From Chloroflexota bacterium (GTDB lineage Bacteria > Chloroflexota > UBA5177), in contig JANWJD010000134.1 in assembly GCA_025449555.1 (NCBI GenBank), positions 1 to 36,839 of the forward strand: a stretch of 36,839 nt of DNA, read 5' to 3'. The position numbers and the translations under genes are program-made. Below, in pieces: positions 8,340-17,384 of the stretch (position 1 is its first letter; every line of letters starts with the position of its first letter). The notes under the pieces were generated by a model. That model worked only from the letters and a program-made list of their open reading frames with translations. It ran no database searches and had not been told where the DNA came from.

Positions 8340-9917
8340 TTGCGCGATCTTCAGACTTTGAACGTACGTGACCTTTGGGAAGAAGCTGCGCGGGCGGTGC
8401 CGGAGAATACCTTCCTGATACATGGCGACGAACAGGTTTCCTATCGCGAGTTCAATCGTCGGATCGACCAGGCCGCGTCTGCCTGGTTTCGACTCGGCGT
8501 GCGAAAGGGAGATCGGGTCGCTTTCATGCTCGGAAACGGACCGGAGTTCCTGCAGTGCTGGCTGGGGCTGGCAAAAATCGGCGGGATTCTGGTTGCGATG
8601 AATACGCGCTGGCAATCTGCCGAAGTCGAGTCCTTCCTGGCCCTGTCAGAGCCACGCTTCGCGCTGGTTAGCGAGCAGTATCGCCAGGTGTTTCGATCCG
8701 CCATCCCGGACGGATCGACCCTGGAACAGGTGCTCACCTTTGGCGAGGCTGCGGACTTCGGGGCGCTCTTGATCGAACCGGCCTCCGATGTCCCCCGGGT
8801 CGAACTGGAGGCAAGCGACATCATCAGCTTTATCAGCACCTCAGGCACCACGGGGCGGCCCAAGGCCGTGATGCAGACGCACGGCAACTATGTGTTGACC
8901 GGCGAAGGCTACGCGAGCTGGGTGGAATTGCAGTCTACGGAGCGTATCTATCTTTGCCTTCCTCTCTTCCATATCAATTCACAGGCGTACAGCGTGATGG
9001 GCGCCATCGCCGCTCGCGCCGGGATCGTACTGGTCGAGCGGTTCAGCGCTTCTCGCTTCTGGTTCGACATGCACGAGTACCGCGTTAACGTCTTCAACCA
9101 CATTGGGTCGATGTTAGTGGTGCTCATGAAGCGTGCATCCACACCGGAGGAACGCGGGCATGCAGTGCGTCTGACGTACGGCGGGCCGGCGCTGCCCGGT
9201 CCGGTGCGAGAGGAGGTGGAGCGGCGATTCGGGTTCACAGTCATTGCCGGGATCGGTATGAGCGAAACCACCTTTGGGCTCATCGAGCCGTTGCATCAGG
9301 TCAGGAGATCCGGGTCGCTCGGCACCGTCCGCCAGCACCCCGATCCACGTATCCGGAATGAGGCGCGAGTCGTCGACGACGATGGACGAGATGTTCCGAC
9401 CGGTGAAGTCGGTGAATTGCTTCTCCGCAGTCCGGTACAGATGAAGGGGTACTATCGCGACCCTGAACAAAGCGCGAACACCATTCGTAACGGATGGCTG
9501 CATACTGGAGATCTGGTGCGCCGGGACGAGGACGGCTATTTTTACTTCATCGATCGCAAGAAGGACATTATCCGGGTAAGGGGTGAAAACGTGGCCTCTT
9601 CGGAAGTGGAACGGGTGCTCGACGATCATCAGGGTGTGCAGGAGGCATCGGTCGTGGGCGTCCCGTCGGAATTGACTGACGAGGACATCGCGGCGTTTGT
9701 CGTGGCGCGTCCGGGCAGCGAGCTGAACGCCGAAGAACTCATCGCATGGTGTCGAGCGCGCTTGGCGCCGTTCAAGTCGCCGCGTCACGTCTGGATCGTG
9801 CCGTCACTGCCTAAAACGGAGACGCTGCGGACCGAGAAGCATCGATTGCGTACTGAAGCGCTCCGGCGGCTGGAGACGTCCGTTCCGTCCGGTACAGACG
9901 AAACGACAGAATCATGA
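8340..9917 (+). CDS. AMP-forming acyl-CoA synthetase/ligase (long or medium chain type)
   Basis: Motifs FISTSGTTGRPKAVMQTHGNY, GWLHTGDLVRRDEDGYFYFIDRKKDIIRVRGENVASSEVE. The exact start is uncertain (TTG at 8340, or the track start at 8256). Confidence 0.9.
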   Translation: MRDLQTLNVRDLWEEAARAVPENTFLIHGDEQVSYREFNRRIDQAASAWFRLGVRKGDRVAFMLGNGPEFLQCWLGLAKIGGILVAMNTRWQSAEVESFLALSEPRFALVSEQYRQVFRSAIPDGSTLEQVLTFGEAADFGALLIEPASDVPRVELEASDIISFISTSGTTGRPKAVMQTHGNYVLTGEGYASWVELQSTERIYLCLPLFHINSQAYSVMGAIAARAGIVLVERFSASRFWFDMHEYRVNVFNHIGSMLVVLMKRASTPEERGHAVRLTYGGPALPGPVREEVERRFGFTVIAGIGMSETTFGLIEPLHQVRRSGSLGTVRQHPDPRIRNEARVVDDDGRDVPTGEVGELLLRSPVQMKGYYRDPEQSANTIRNGWLHTGDLVRRDEDGYFYFIDRKKDIIRVRGENVASSEVERVLDDHQGVQEASVVGVPSELTDEDIAAFVVARPGSELNAEELIAWCRARLAPFKSPRHVWIVPSLPKTETLRTEKHRLRTEALRRLETSVPSGTDETTES

Positions 9918-10711
9918 AAGAAGAGCCGTCCAGCGAAGTAACCGTGAATGAGCCGGCCCCTCGACTGCGATCCGAGATGAGCTCGAGCACGCCCGATCGC
10001 GTCGTGGTGCGTGGCTTCGACCTGACGAACGATCTCATGGGGAAAATCAATCTGGGCGATATGGCGTTTCTGGAGCTCACGGGCCGCCTCCCCACCGAAG
10101 GAGAATCCGTCATCTTCAATGCCATGTTGGTCTCCCTGGTGGAGCATGGCATCACACCCAACACTATTGCCGCTCGGCTCACGTACCTCGGTGCGCCGGA
10201 AGCGCTCCAGGGTGCCGTGGCCGCCGGACTGCTCGGGCTTGGGTCGGTCTTTGTGGGCACCATCGAGGGTGCCGCCCGGGTGCTTCAAGAGGCTCTTCCT
10301 GCCGGCTCCAACTCGCAGGACCTCCCGTCACTCGCCGAACGAATTGTGCGCGAGCACCGGGGACGCAGGACTCCGGTTCCCGGACTCGGTCATCCGATCC
10401 ACAAACCGGTCGATCCGAGATCAATGCGACTCTTCGCGCTTGGCGATAAGCATGGCATCAGCGGCCCGTACGTAGCGCTCATGCAATTGATCGCGGAGGA
10501 AGCCGAGCGCCAGACTGGCCGAACCTTGCCGCTCAATGTCACAGGAGCCATTGGCGCTTTCGCCAGCGAACTCGGTATTCCGTGGCAGGTCTGTCGAGGT
10601 CTCGGGATCATGGCACGTTCCATCGGACTCGTGGGGCATCTACTGGAGGAGATACGCCAACCGATGGCGAATGAAATCTGGCGCTGGGTGGAGGAGTCCA
10701 GCGGCCCATAG
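9914..10711 (+). CDS. Citryl-CoA lyase / short citrate-synthase-family protein
   Basis: ATGA overlap with the upstream gene. MGKINLGDMAFLELTGRLPTEGE, LVEHGITPNTIAARLTYLGAPEALQGAVAAGLLGLG and VPGLGHPIHKPVDPRS are typical of the family. Confidence 0.82.
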   Translation: MKEEPSSEVTVNEPAPRLRSEMSSSTPDRVVVRGFDLTNDLMGKINLGDMAFLELTGRLPTEGESVIFNAMLVSLVEHGITPNTIAARLTYLGAPEALQGAVAAGLLGLGSVFVGTIEGAARVLQEALPAGSNSQDLPSLAERIVREHRGRRTPVPGLGHPIHKPVDPRSMRLFALGDKHGISGPYVALMQLIAEEAERQTGRTLPLNVTGAIGAFASELGIPWQVCRGLGIMARSIGLVGHLLEEIRQPMANEIWRWVEESSGP

Positions 10712-10895
10712 ACGGTGTAGTTGGCTCAAGCGATCGAGGCGTGCGCCGTTCCCGGTTGACACGGGGTCATACCGATCGATCCAACCCCCACCTGGTCGAA
10801 GATGATCTCGTCAGGGCCACCAACAACGACCTGTGGGCCGGAATAACGGGAACGAGGCACAGGCCAAAGCGTCCGCGGTGACCCGCAACGCCCCG

Positions 10896-10925
10896 TGGAA
10901 AAGCGCAGTCAAAAGGCGATATAGT
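10896..10925 (+). promoter_or_regulatory. Possible promoter upstream of zinc-ribbon gene
   Basis: TGGAAA - 18 bp - TATAGT (10920-10925), about 80 nt upstream of the GTG at 11007. Confidence 0.3.
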
Positions 10926-11006
10926 GGGTGTAGGCGCTACGAGTAAATTGGTCAAGTAACCGCCCGTGTACTTGTCGCATGCGCACTTGAACAGGAAGGA
11001 TTGAGA

Positions 11007-11396
11007 GTGCCACCCACCAATAACCGCCCTCAGCACGAACCGGACAACTTCGCGCCGGACGAGCGACCTGGGGCAGATACCTACGTTTACTGCAAAGGAT
11101 GCGGAACCCAGCTCGAGAGTCGGTCACGGCTGCAAAAGCCCAAAGTGGTGGTCGACGTTATGATGTGTGAGCCTTGTCAACAGAAGCACGGCCACCGCTT
11201 GATGCCCACCCCGGGATCCGCGACCTTTTGTTATCGCTGTGGCGGCGCGGAGGATATTTTTATGGAGCCCGCGACCACTCCGGTCACGCATCATCTCTGT
11301 TCGCGGTGTTTGCCGGAACGCGCGGCACGGTATCGTGCTGGTGACTTCGAGACGCCGTTGAAACAACCGGTGGCCGAAGCACCTGCGCCGGTGTGA
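11007..11396 (+). CDS. Hypothetical zinc-ribbon-like protein with four CxxC motifs
   Basis: GTG at 11007 after an AGGAAGG SD. YCKGCG, MCEPCQ, FCYRCGG and LCSRC. Confidence 0.65.
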   Translation: MPPTNNRPQHEPDNFAPDERPGADTYVYCKGCGTQLESRSRLQKPKVVVDVMMCEPCQQKHGHRLMPTPGSATFCYRCGGAEDIFMEPATTPVTHHLCSRCLPERAARYRAGDFETPLKQPVAEAPAPV

Positions 11397-11413
11397 CGCC
11401 TCTGTCCCCTCTG

Positions 11414-11431
11414 CCCGGCAACCCTGCCGGG
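11414..11431. terminator. Short intergenic hairpin (possible terminator or mRNA stem)
   Basis: CCCGGCA-ACCC-TGCCGGG 7-bp stem without a T-run, between 11396 and 11464. Confidence 0.4.
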
Positions 11432-11463
11432 TCACTCCCGTATGGTGATGGCGAGGAGCACAT

Positions 11464-11697
11464 ATGGCTGGATTGACGCACGAGGATTTCGACCGAGCCG
11501 CCAGGGAAATCCAGGAGGCCTGGAGCAAGGCGCAGACGCGCGATGCCGGCTTGAACGTCATCGTGGAGTTCGGCCGCAAGTACGGCTTCAAAAACGTGAT
11601 TGCAGCGATTCAGGGCCGGACCCCGAAGCGATTTGCCGATGGTCAGGCGCTTACGGAGTGGATCGAAGATCGCCACAAAGAGGAATCGGCCGGCTGA
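11464..11697 (+). CDS. Small conserved-looking hypothetical protein (77 aa)
   Basis: SD GAGGAG at 11453-11458, then ATG at 11464. MAGLTHEDFDRAAREIQEAWSKAQTRDAGLNVIVEFGRKYGFKNVIAAIQG... Confidence 0.65.
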   Translation: MAGLTHEDFDRAAREIQEAWSKAQTRDAGLNVIVEFGRKYGFKNVIAAIQGRTPKRFADGQALTEWIEDRHKEESAG

Positions 11698-11704
11698 CTG
11701 TGGA

Positions 11705-11728
11705 TTTTTGGCGAATGAAAGCCAAAAA
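11705..11728. repeat. Perfect inverted repeat directly upstream of hup promoter
   Basis: TTTTTGGC-GAATGAAA-GCCAAAAA; ends 2 bp before the predicted -35. Confidence 0.7.
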
Positions 11729-11730
11729 CG

Positions 11731-11759
11731 TAGACGATCATGGGGTAAGTCGGTATGAT
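11731..11759 (+). promoter_or_regulatory. Predicted hup promoter
   Basis: TAGACG (11731-11736) - 17 bp - TATGAT (11754-11759). Same hexamers and spacing as the predicted bmpA promoter. Confidence 0.6.
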
Positions 11760-11791
11760 GGGATTTGGACGACTTAAGAAGGAGGTTCGGA

Positions 11792-12076
11792 ATGGCGATT
11801 GGTAAAACAGAGCTTGCACAGCAGGTGGCGGAACAGGCAGGACTGAGCCGGAGCCAGGCCAATAAAGCGGTGGATGCTGTACTTGATTCCATTACGACGG
11901 CGCTTCAACACAATGACGAAGTTCGACTCACCGGTTTTGGTAGCTTCAAAGTCACGCAGACCAAGGCACGCACGGGGCGGAATCCCCGGACGGGCGAGAC
12001 CCTGAATATTCAAGCAGGCAAGCGGCCCACGTTTACCGCAGGCTCACGACTGAAGCAATCGGTCGGCGGCAAGTAA
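11792..12076 (+). CDS. hup: HU-family DNA-binding protein
   Basis: AAGGAGGT SD, ATG at 11792. MAIGKTELAQQVAEQAGLSRSQANKAVDAVLDSI...RLTGFGSFKVTQTKARTGRNPRTGETLNIQAGKRPTF. Confidence 0.95.
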   Translation: MAIGKTELAQQVAEQAGLSRSQANKAVDAVLDSITTALQHNDEVRLTGFGSFKVTQTKARTGRNPRTGETLNIQAGKRPTFTAGSRLKQSVGGK

Positions 12077-12102
12077 CCTTCGCACGATCCTGGACCACGA
12101 CC

Positions 12103-12133
12103 AGAGAGGCGACATCGCGTCGCCTCTCTTTTG
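12103..12133 (+). terminator. Rho-independent terminator after hup
   Basis: AGAGAGGCGA-CATCGCG-TCGCCTCTCT followed by TTTT-containing sequence. 10-bp perfect stem. Confidence 0.85.
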
Positions 12134-12251
12134 TCATTTCGGGCCTACGGCCCCAGATGGGGTTTGTTAGAATCCGGCGGCGTTCGACGAGCGAAGTCAT
12201 TGTCGGCGGCGTCAACGCCATCGCCCAGTGGCGAGTGAAGGAGATTCCCAC

Positions 12252-13469
12252 ATGATTGATCTCGAGCTGACACCGGATCAGAACTTGTTGGTCGACACGG
12301 TTCGGGATTATATGGCGAAGGAATTCGCGCCTACCATCCAGGACAACGACCTCAATCACTTCTACGATCCAAACACCTTCGCCAAGCTGAGCGATCTTGG
12401 GCTCATGGGTATCTGTTTCCCCGAAAAGTATGGCGGGGCCGGCATGGACTATGTGAGCCTCGGGTTGGTGTCGGAAGAACTCGAATATGTGGATCATTCG
12501 TTTCGCACCATCATGTCGGTCCACGTCGGTCTCTGCGGCTGCGGCCTTTACATCTGGGGAACCGAAGAACAGAAGCAGCGCTTGCTGCGACCACTTGCCT
12601 CTGGCGAGCGCTTCGGGGCCTTCGGGCTCACCGAACCGGGAGCGGGATCGGATGTCGCCGCCATGCAGTCGACCGCTCGCCGCGACGGCGATTCGTATAT
12701 TCTGAACGGCGAGAAAACGTGGGTATCGTACGCCGACTACGCTGACACCTTTTTGCTATTCGCCAAGACAGATCCAGCCGCCCACCATCGAGGCATATCG
12801 GCCTTCGTGGTCCACCGTGACGAAGCGGGACCGGGATTCGTGACGCAGCCGATCAAGCACAAAGCGGGAATCCATGCCGGCGATACCGGCAGCATCAGCT
12901 TGCAGGATGTGCGCGTGCCGGCTGCCAACCGTTTGGGCGAGGAGGGGGAAGGCTTCGTCATTGCCATGAGTTCGCTCGAAAACGGGCGGTACACCGTCGG
13001 TGCGGGTGCGTGTGGTACTGTGCGGGCATCCCTCGACTACAGCGTGCGGTATGCGAATCAGCGCCAGGCATTCGGCCAGCCGATCGGACGATTTCAGCTG
13101 GTGCAGCAGATGATCGCGAAAATGTATCAGCGGTACGAAGCCGGTCGCTTGTTGTATCTCAAGGCGGGATGGCTCAAGAATCGGGGAGAGCCCTCGAATC
13201 GGGCCGTGTCTCTGGCCAAATGGTACTGCTGCGATGCCGCGTGGGACTCTGCCTCAGATGCGGTGGAGGTGCATGGAGCGTACGGCTATTCGGACGAGTA
13301 TCCGGTGTTTCGCTATTTGCGCAACGCCAAGGCGCCCGTCATCTATGAAGGAACACGCGAGATTCATACGATGATGCAAGGTGAATACGCGCTCGGATAC
13401 CGTACGGAACGGCCGGCCCGCAAGACCTTGCCCGCCTATCGGCCGGACGCAGAGATCGCGCTGGTTTAG
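12252..13469 (+). CDS. Acyl-CoA dehydrogenase
   Basis: ATG at 12252 (MIDLELTPDQNLLVDTVRDYM...). FGLTEPGAGSDVAAMQSTARRDGDSYILNGEKTWVSYADYAD; YANQRQAFGQPIGRFQLVQQMIA; VHGAYGYSDEYPVFRYLRNAKAPVIYEGTREIH. Confidence 0.93.
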   Translation: MIDLELTPDQNLLVDTVRDYMAKEFAPTIQDNDLNHFYDPNTFAKLSDLGLMGICFPEKYGGAGMDYVSLGLVSEELEYVDHSFRTIMSVHVGLCGCGLYIWGTEEQKQRLLRPLASGERFGAFGLTEPGAGSDVAAMQSTARRDGDSYILNGEKTWVSYADYADTFLLFAKTDPAAHHRGISAFVVHRDEAGPGFVTQPIKHKAGIHAGDTGSISLQDVRVPAANRLGEEGEGFVIAMSSLENGRYTVGAGACGTVRASLDYSVRYANQRQAFGQPIGRFQLVQQMIAKMYQRYEAGRLLYLKAGWLKNRGEPSNRAVSLAKWYCCDAAWDSASDAVEVHGAYGYSDEYPVFRYLRNAKAPVIYEGTREIHTMMQGEYALGYRTERPARKTLPAYRPDAEIALV

Positions 13470-13771
13470 CCGAACTTCTTACCTGTGAGTCGTTCCTCGA
13501 GGTGCTCCAATGCCCCCACGAGGTCGTCGCGTTCTCCTACCAGCTCATCTAGATCCCGTTCGAGGTCGGCGCGGTTGCTCACTATTTCCAGCCACCGTCT
13601 GATCGCGGGGTAGGCTGCGACCGACTCGTCGTCGCGCAGCAATTGCTCGGCAATGCCCGAGAACTCGAGCGTGTCCGTCAATTCCGAGATTTCCCGCTGG
13701 ACGTCATGCAGTGACTCGGTGAGGTCCATGCGCATCAAAATGAGAGCATCGCGTGCCGTATAACCTTCCAC
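13466..13771 (-). CDS. Hypothetical protein, predicted helical/coiled-coil
   Basis: ORF convergent with acyl-CoA dehydrogenase, sharing a 4-bp stop overlap (TTAG). Heptad-like C-terminus DLERDLDELVGERDDLVGALEHLEERL. Confidence 0.6.
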   Translation of the reverse strand: MEGYTARDALILMRMDLTESLHDVQREISELTDTLEFSGIAEQLLRDDESVAAYPAIRRWLEIVSNRADLERDLDELVGERDDLVGALEHLEERLTGKKFG

Positions 13772-13809
13772 GGATACCTTTCACCACCCCTCAACGGGGA
13801 TCCCACCGA

Positions 13810-14346
13810 CTAAGCCGAAGGCGGAATATTTTGGGCCGACGAATCGTCTTCTGAGGCTGCGCCTGGTTTCTTCCTGCGCTCGAAGGCGGCGTTTAAGATC
13901 GCTTCGATCTCCGAGATTCCAAGGACGACCATGCGCTTTTTCCACTTCGATCCAATCGCGGTATCGGGATAGCTGTACGTGACGACGACCCCATCTTCCA
14001 GCTCATCGATCAGGATGCCCCGCGCCTGAGCCTGGTCGAGTTCGTAGCCGAGTGCTCGGAAGAAGTCCTGATGTCCGTTAGGAAACGATGACCACACCCC
14101 CTGGTGACGGGCGCGGACCGTGTGCTTCCGTTCGCTTCTCAGTCGTCCAAGCTGTTCCTGCAGGGTGTTCCGCTGGAAATGTTCGACCTGCGGATCGAGT
14201 TTGTGAAGTGCCCGCTGCAGGCGAACCAAGAAACCATCCGATACTTCCGCCAGGCTGATGCGACAACTGGGTTCCTCGTCGAGGTACGCTCCCAGCGCCC
14301 GTAGGAGCCACTGATAGGAGTTTTCTTGGCCGGTTTCGACACTCAT
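13810..14346 (-). CDS. Hypothetical protein
   Basis: MSVETGQENSYQWLLRALGAYLDEEPSCRISLAEVSDGFLVRLQR... The start at 14346 is preferred to the ORF-track start at 14361. Confidence 0.6.
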   Translation of the reverse strand: MSVETGQENSYQWLLRALGAYLDEEPSCRISLAEVSDGFLVRLQRALHKLDPQVEHFQRNTLQEQLGRLRSERKHTVRARHQGVWSSFPNGHQDFFRALGYELDQAQARGILIDELEDGVVVTYSYPDTAIGSKWKKRMVVLGISEIEAILNAAFERRKKPGAASEDDSSAQNIPPSA

Positions 14347-14646
14347 TGCAGTTCCGCCCACCCTCTCTGACGCCTTCTGGTGTCACGTGACGCCATTGTA
14401 CCCAACGTGGAGCGCGCGCAATGAAACGGTAAGCGCTATCATGGATGTCTTTGGCGCCGGAAACAGACCCTTCCCTGCGGACTCGAGACTGCCACTCGTG
14501 ACCCTATCGTCAGTCCTTGGCGGCGATTTGTCAATACTGATACGAGGTTAGGACTCGTGTCACAGAGGTCCTGAGATAATCGAGAGCCTGTGCCGGGAGC
14601 CGGAGTCGCTCTCGGTGATAATCCGGTCGACACAGAGAGAGTGTAC

Positions 14647-16005
14647 ATGAGTCATTGGAAGAGGACCCTGGCCGTCACAGCCACGGCCCAGATGGTGTCG
14701 ATCGTTGGATTCAACTTCTTCACTCCTTTCTTACCGCTATTCCTGCCCCAACTCGGAATCCGCGGTGTCGCGAGCATCACCTTGTGGTCGGCCCTGTTAT
14801 CCGGTGGTTCCGCTCTGGCGATGGCACTCACGTCCCCCTTCTGGGGAGTACTGGCGGATCGTCACGGTCGCAAGATCATGCTGGTCCGGGCCACCTTCAG
14901 CGCAGCAGTGATCATCGGTTTGTCGGGATTGGTTCAAAACGTCTTCGAACTGATGTTGCTGCGCATTTTGCAAGGAGCATTCACGGGAACCGTGACCGCG
15001 TCGCAGGCGCTGGTCTCTGCCGAGTCTCCGCGCGAGCGCATGGGATTCAGCCAGGGAGTCATGCAGACGGCGATTTTCCTGGGCGTGTCCATCGGGCCGT
15101 TATTGGGCGGACTCACCGCAGATGCAGTCGGCTTCCGTTTCTCGTTCCTCATCGCCGGCGTTGTGCTCTTTTGTGCCGGACTCTTGGTGCTCTTTTTCGT
15201 GAGAGAGGAACACGCAAGCGAACGACACACAGCACGTCCACCGGCCCAGCTATGGATGAACATGCGTCATGGCCTTGCGACTCCGGGGTTGCTTCCTGTC
15301 ATCGGCGCCGTCTTCGCGGTCCAATTTAGTATGACTGTGGTCCTTCCGGTCCTTCCCCAATTCATCGAGTACCTGCAGGGGCCAGGCGGCCATGCGGCAA
15401 CCATAACCGGATTGATCTTTACCGGCGGAGGGGTTGCGGGGGCGATCGCATCGATGGCAGCTGGATCACTGGCCGATGGGCTGGGGTACAAGCGAGTGAT
15501 CGTGATGGCCTCGGTCGTGGCTGCGGCTTTTTCCGTGCCCCAGTTCTTCGTCAACGCGACGTGGCAGCTCTTGCTCTTGCGCGTGGGAATGGGATTCGCT
15601 ATGGGCGCCATCATGCCGTCAGCCGCCGCGCTGCTGGGGAACCTTGTAGCTCCGGAGAAACGGGGCACGGCGTATGGATTGTCCGGCAGCGCAACTTCGC
15701 TGGGGTTCGCGGCCGGCCCACTTACAGCGGCCGCGGTCGTGAGTATTGGAGGGATCAGACCGGTTTTCTTGACGGCATCCGTGCTGCTCCTCGGAATCGC
15801 GGTCTGGGTTCAAACCATGGTGGTCGATTTCTCAGCGGACGGCAGCGCCCGATCGTGGGAAACCGACCCTATTTTGTCAGAGGCAGGTAAACACCCTGCT
15901 GCGCACGTGATCTCTCCGCGACCCGTTGCCGTCACGCCTCCGAGGCAGCCTCGATCGGGACCCGCGCCGAGCGCAATGTCCGGTAGGCAAAGACCAGGGC
16001 GGTAA
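14647..16005 (+). CDS. MFS transporter
   Basis: About 12 TM helices; MFS motif-A-like GVLADRHGRKIMLV. ATG at 14647 (MSHWKRTLAVTATAQMV). Confidence 0.88.
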   Translation: MSHWKRTLAVTATAQMVSIVGFNFFTPFLPLFLPQLGIRGVASITLWSALLSGGSALAMALTSPFWGVLADRHGRKIMLVRATFSAAVIIGLSGLVQNVFELMLLRILQGAFTGTVTASQALVSAESPRERMGFSQGVMQTAIFLGVSIGPLLGGLTADAVGFRFSFLIAGVVLFCAGLLVLFFVREEHASERHTARPPAQLWMNMRHGLATPGLLPVIGAVFAVQFSMTVVLPVLPQFIEYLQGPGGHAATITGLIFTGGGVAGAIASMAAGSLADGLGYKRVIVMASVVAAAFSVPQFFVNATWQLLLLRVGMGFAMGAIMPSAAALLGNLVAPEKRGTAYGLSGSATSLGFAAGPLTAAAVVSIGGIRPVFLTASVLLLGIAVWVQTMVVDFSADGSARSWETDPILSEAGKHPAAHVISPRPVAVTPPRQPRSGPAPSAMSGRQRPGR

Positions 16006-17260
16006 AAAGCAGGGTAACTGCTCCGCCCGCGATCATGGCGGCAGGCGCCCCGAAGCGCTCGGCAATCGATCCCATTAGGAAACTTCCGAATGGTGTCATT
16101 CCCAGGAACATCAGCGAGTAGACACTCATGACGCGGCCCTGAAGGCGACGAGGTGTCAACGTGAGAATGCTGGTATTCGCCGTGGTGGTGAACAGCGTTT
16201 GTGAGAGTCCGATCACGATCAGTAGCCCGACGGACACACCGACGATCCGCGAAAAACCAAGCATGATCTCGCCCACCGTCAACGTCATCGCTCCCACGTA
16301 CACGAGCCGTCGCGCATACTCCTGCCGCGTGAGAAACGCGAGGAAAAGCGATCCCACGAGCGATCCGACGCCCATGGCGGCCATGAGAAAGCCGTAGCCG
16401 CTCGAGCCGATGTGAAGTACATACTCGGCAAACAGCGGCAGCAGGATCGAGAAGTTGATCGCAAACAGGCTCGCGATGCCCACGAGAGCGAGTAGAGTGA
16501 GCACAATCGGCGCAGCCTTGATATAGATCAGGCCTTCTCTCAAGTTGTGAATCATGTTTTCCGCACGTGCATCGGCGCGCGGAGCCCGCGGCCGGATGAG
16601 CAGCAGGCCAATGATGACGGCCGCGTAACTGGCGGCGTTGAGGTAGAAGTTCAACGATAAGCCGACTGCAGCGACCAATACTCCTCCCACCGCCGGCCCC
16701 ACGACACGCGCGCCATTGAAAATCGCGGAGTTCAGTGCCACGGCATTGAGCATGGCCTCCGTATCAACCAATTCCGGCACAAATGCCTGTCGTGCGGGCG
16801 TGTAAAAGGCGTTCACTGTCCCGAGTGCCGCGGCGAAGACGAGAACGTGCCAGAACTTGACCTGTCCCGTTCGTACTAAGGTTCCGAGGGCAATCGCAAG
16901 CAGGCATGCGACGATCTGCGTGGCCAGCAGCAAATTGCGCTTCGCGACTCGGTCCGCGATGACGCCCCCGACCAGGGACAGCAACAAGAGTGGGATGAAT
17001 TGTACCGTCGTGACGAGTCCGAGCTTGAATGCCGAGCCGGTGAGTTTGAGTACCAGCCATTGTTGCGCTACGCTCTGCACCCAGGTACCTGTCAAGGACA
17101 CCATCTGGCCAAACCAGAACAGTCGAAACTCTCGATGGCGGAGGGCCGGAAGGCGCTGACCGACTCTGTCCCAGAAGTTCGACCACCGGCCGGTTCCCTG
17201 GGTCGTATCGTCTGCACCGTCCGCGGGCGCCAACGGACGAAGGCGCTGTGATTTCGACAC
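15932..17260 (-). CDS. MFS transporter (EntS/MFS_3-like)
   Basis: LPALRHREFRLFWFGQMVSLTGTWVQSVAQQWLVLKLTGSAFKLGLVTTVQFIPLLLLSLVGGVIADRVAKRNLLL. GTG at 17260 with upstream GAGAGG; the ORF track extends to 17338. Confidence 0.88.
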   Translation of the reverse strand: MSKSQRLRPLAPADGADDTTQGTGRWSNFWDRVGQRLPALRHREFRLFWFGQMVSLTGTWVQSVAQQWLVLKLTGSAFKLGLVTTVQFIPLLLLSLVGGVIADRVAKRNLLLATQIVACLLAIALGTLVRTGQVKFWHVLVFAAALGTVNAFYTPARQAFVPELVDTEAMLNAVALNSAIFNGARVVGPAVGGVLVAAVGLSLNFYLNAASYAAVIIGLLLIRPRAPRADARAENMIHNLREGLIYIKAAPIVLTLLALVGIASLFAINFSILLPLFAEYVLHIGSSGYGFLMAAMGVGSLVGSLFLAFLTRQEYARRLVYVGAMTLTVGEIMLGFSRIVGVSVGLLIVIGLSQTLFTTTANTSILTLTPRRLQGRVMSVYSLMFLGMTPFGSFLMGSIAERFGAPAAMIAGGAVTLLFTALVFAYRTLRSARVPIEAASEA

Positions 17261-17384
17261 GGTCGACCTCTCGTGAAGACTGGTGGGTCCTCCAGTCCGA
17301 TCGAGAGGACTCCCACCCACGCTACCAGGTAGCGGCATGACGCCTGGAACCTCCCCGTCCGCGAAGCGAGAAGCCCTCGCGTGT

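Noticed and set aside
9114-9788. 224-aa minus-strand ORF
   Set aside because: Antisense to the conserved acyl-CoA ligase motifs.
14500-14600. Short inverted repeats (ACGAG...CTCGT; AGGAC...GTCCT) upstream of the MFS gene
   Set aside because: Five-bp arms are expected by chance at this GC content. There is not enough evidence to call an operator.
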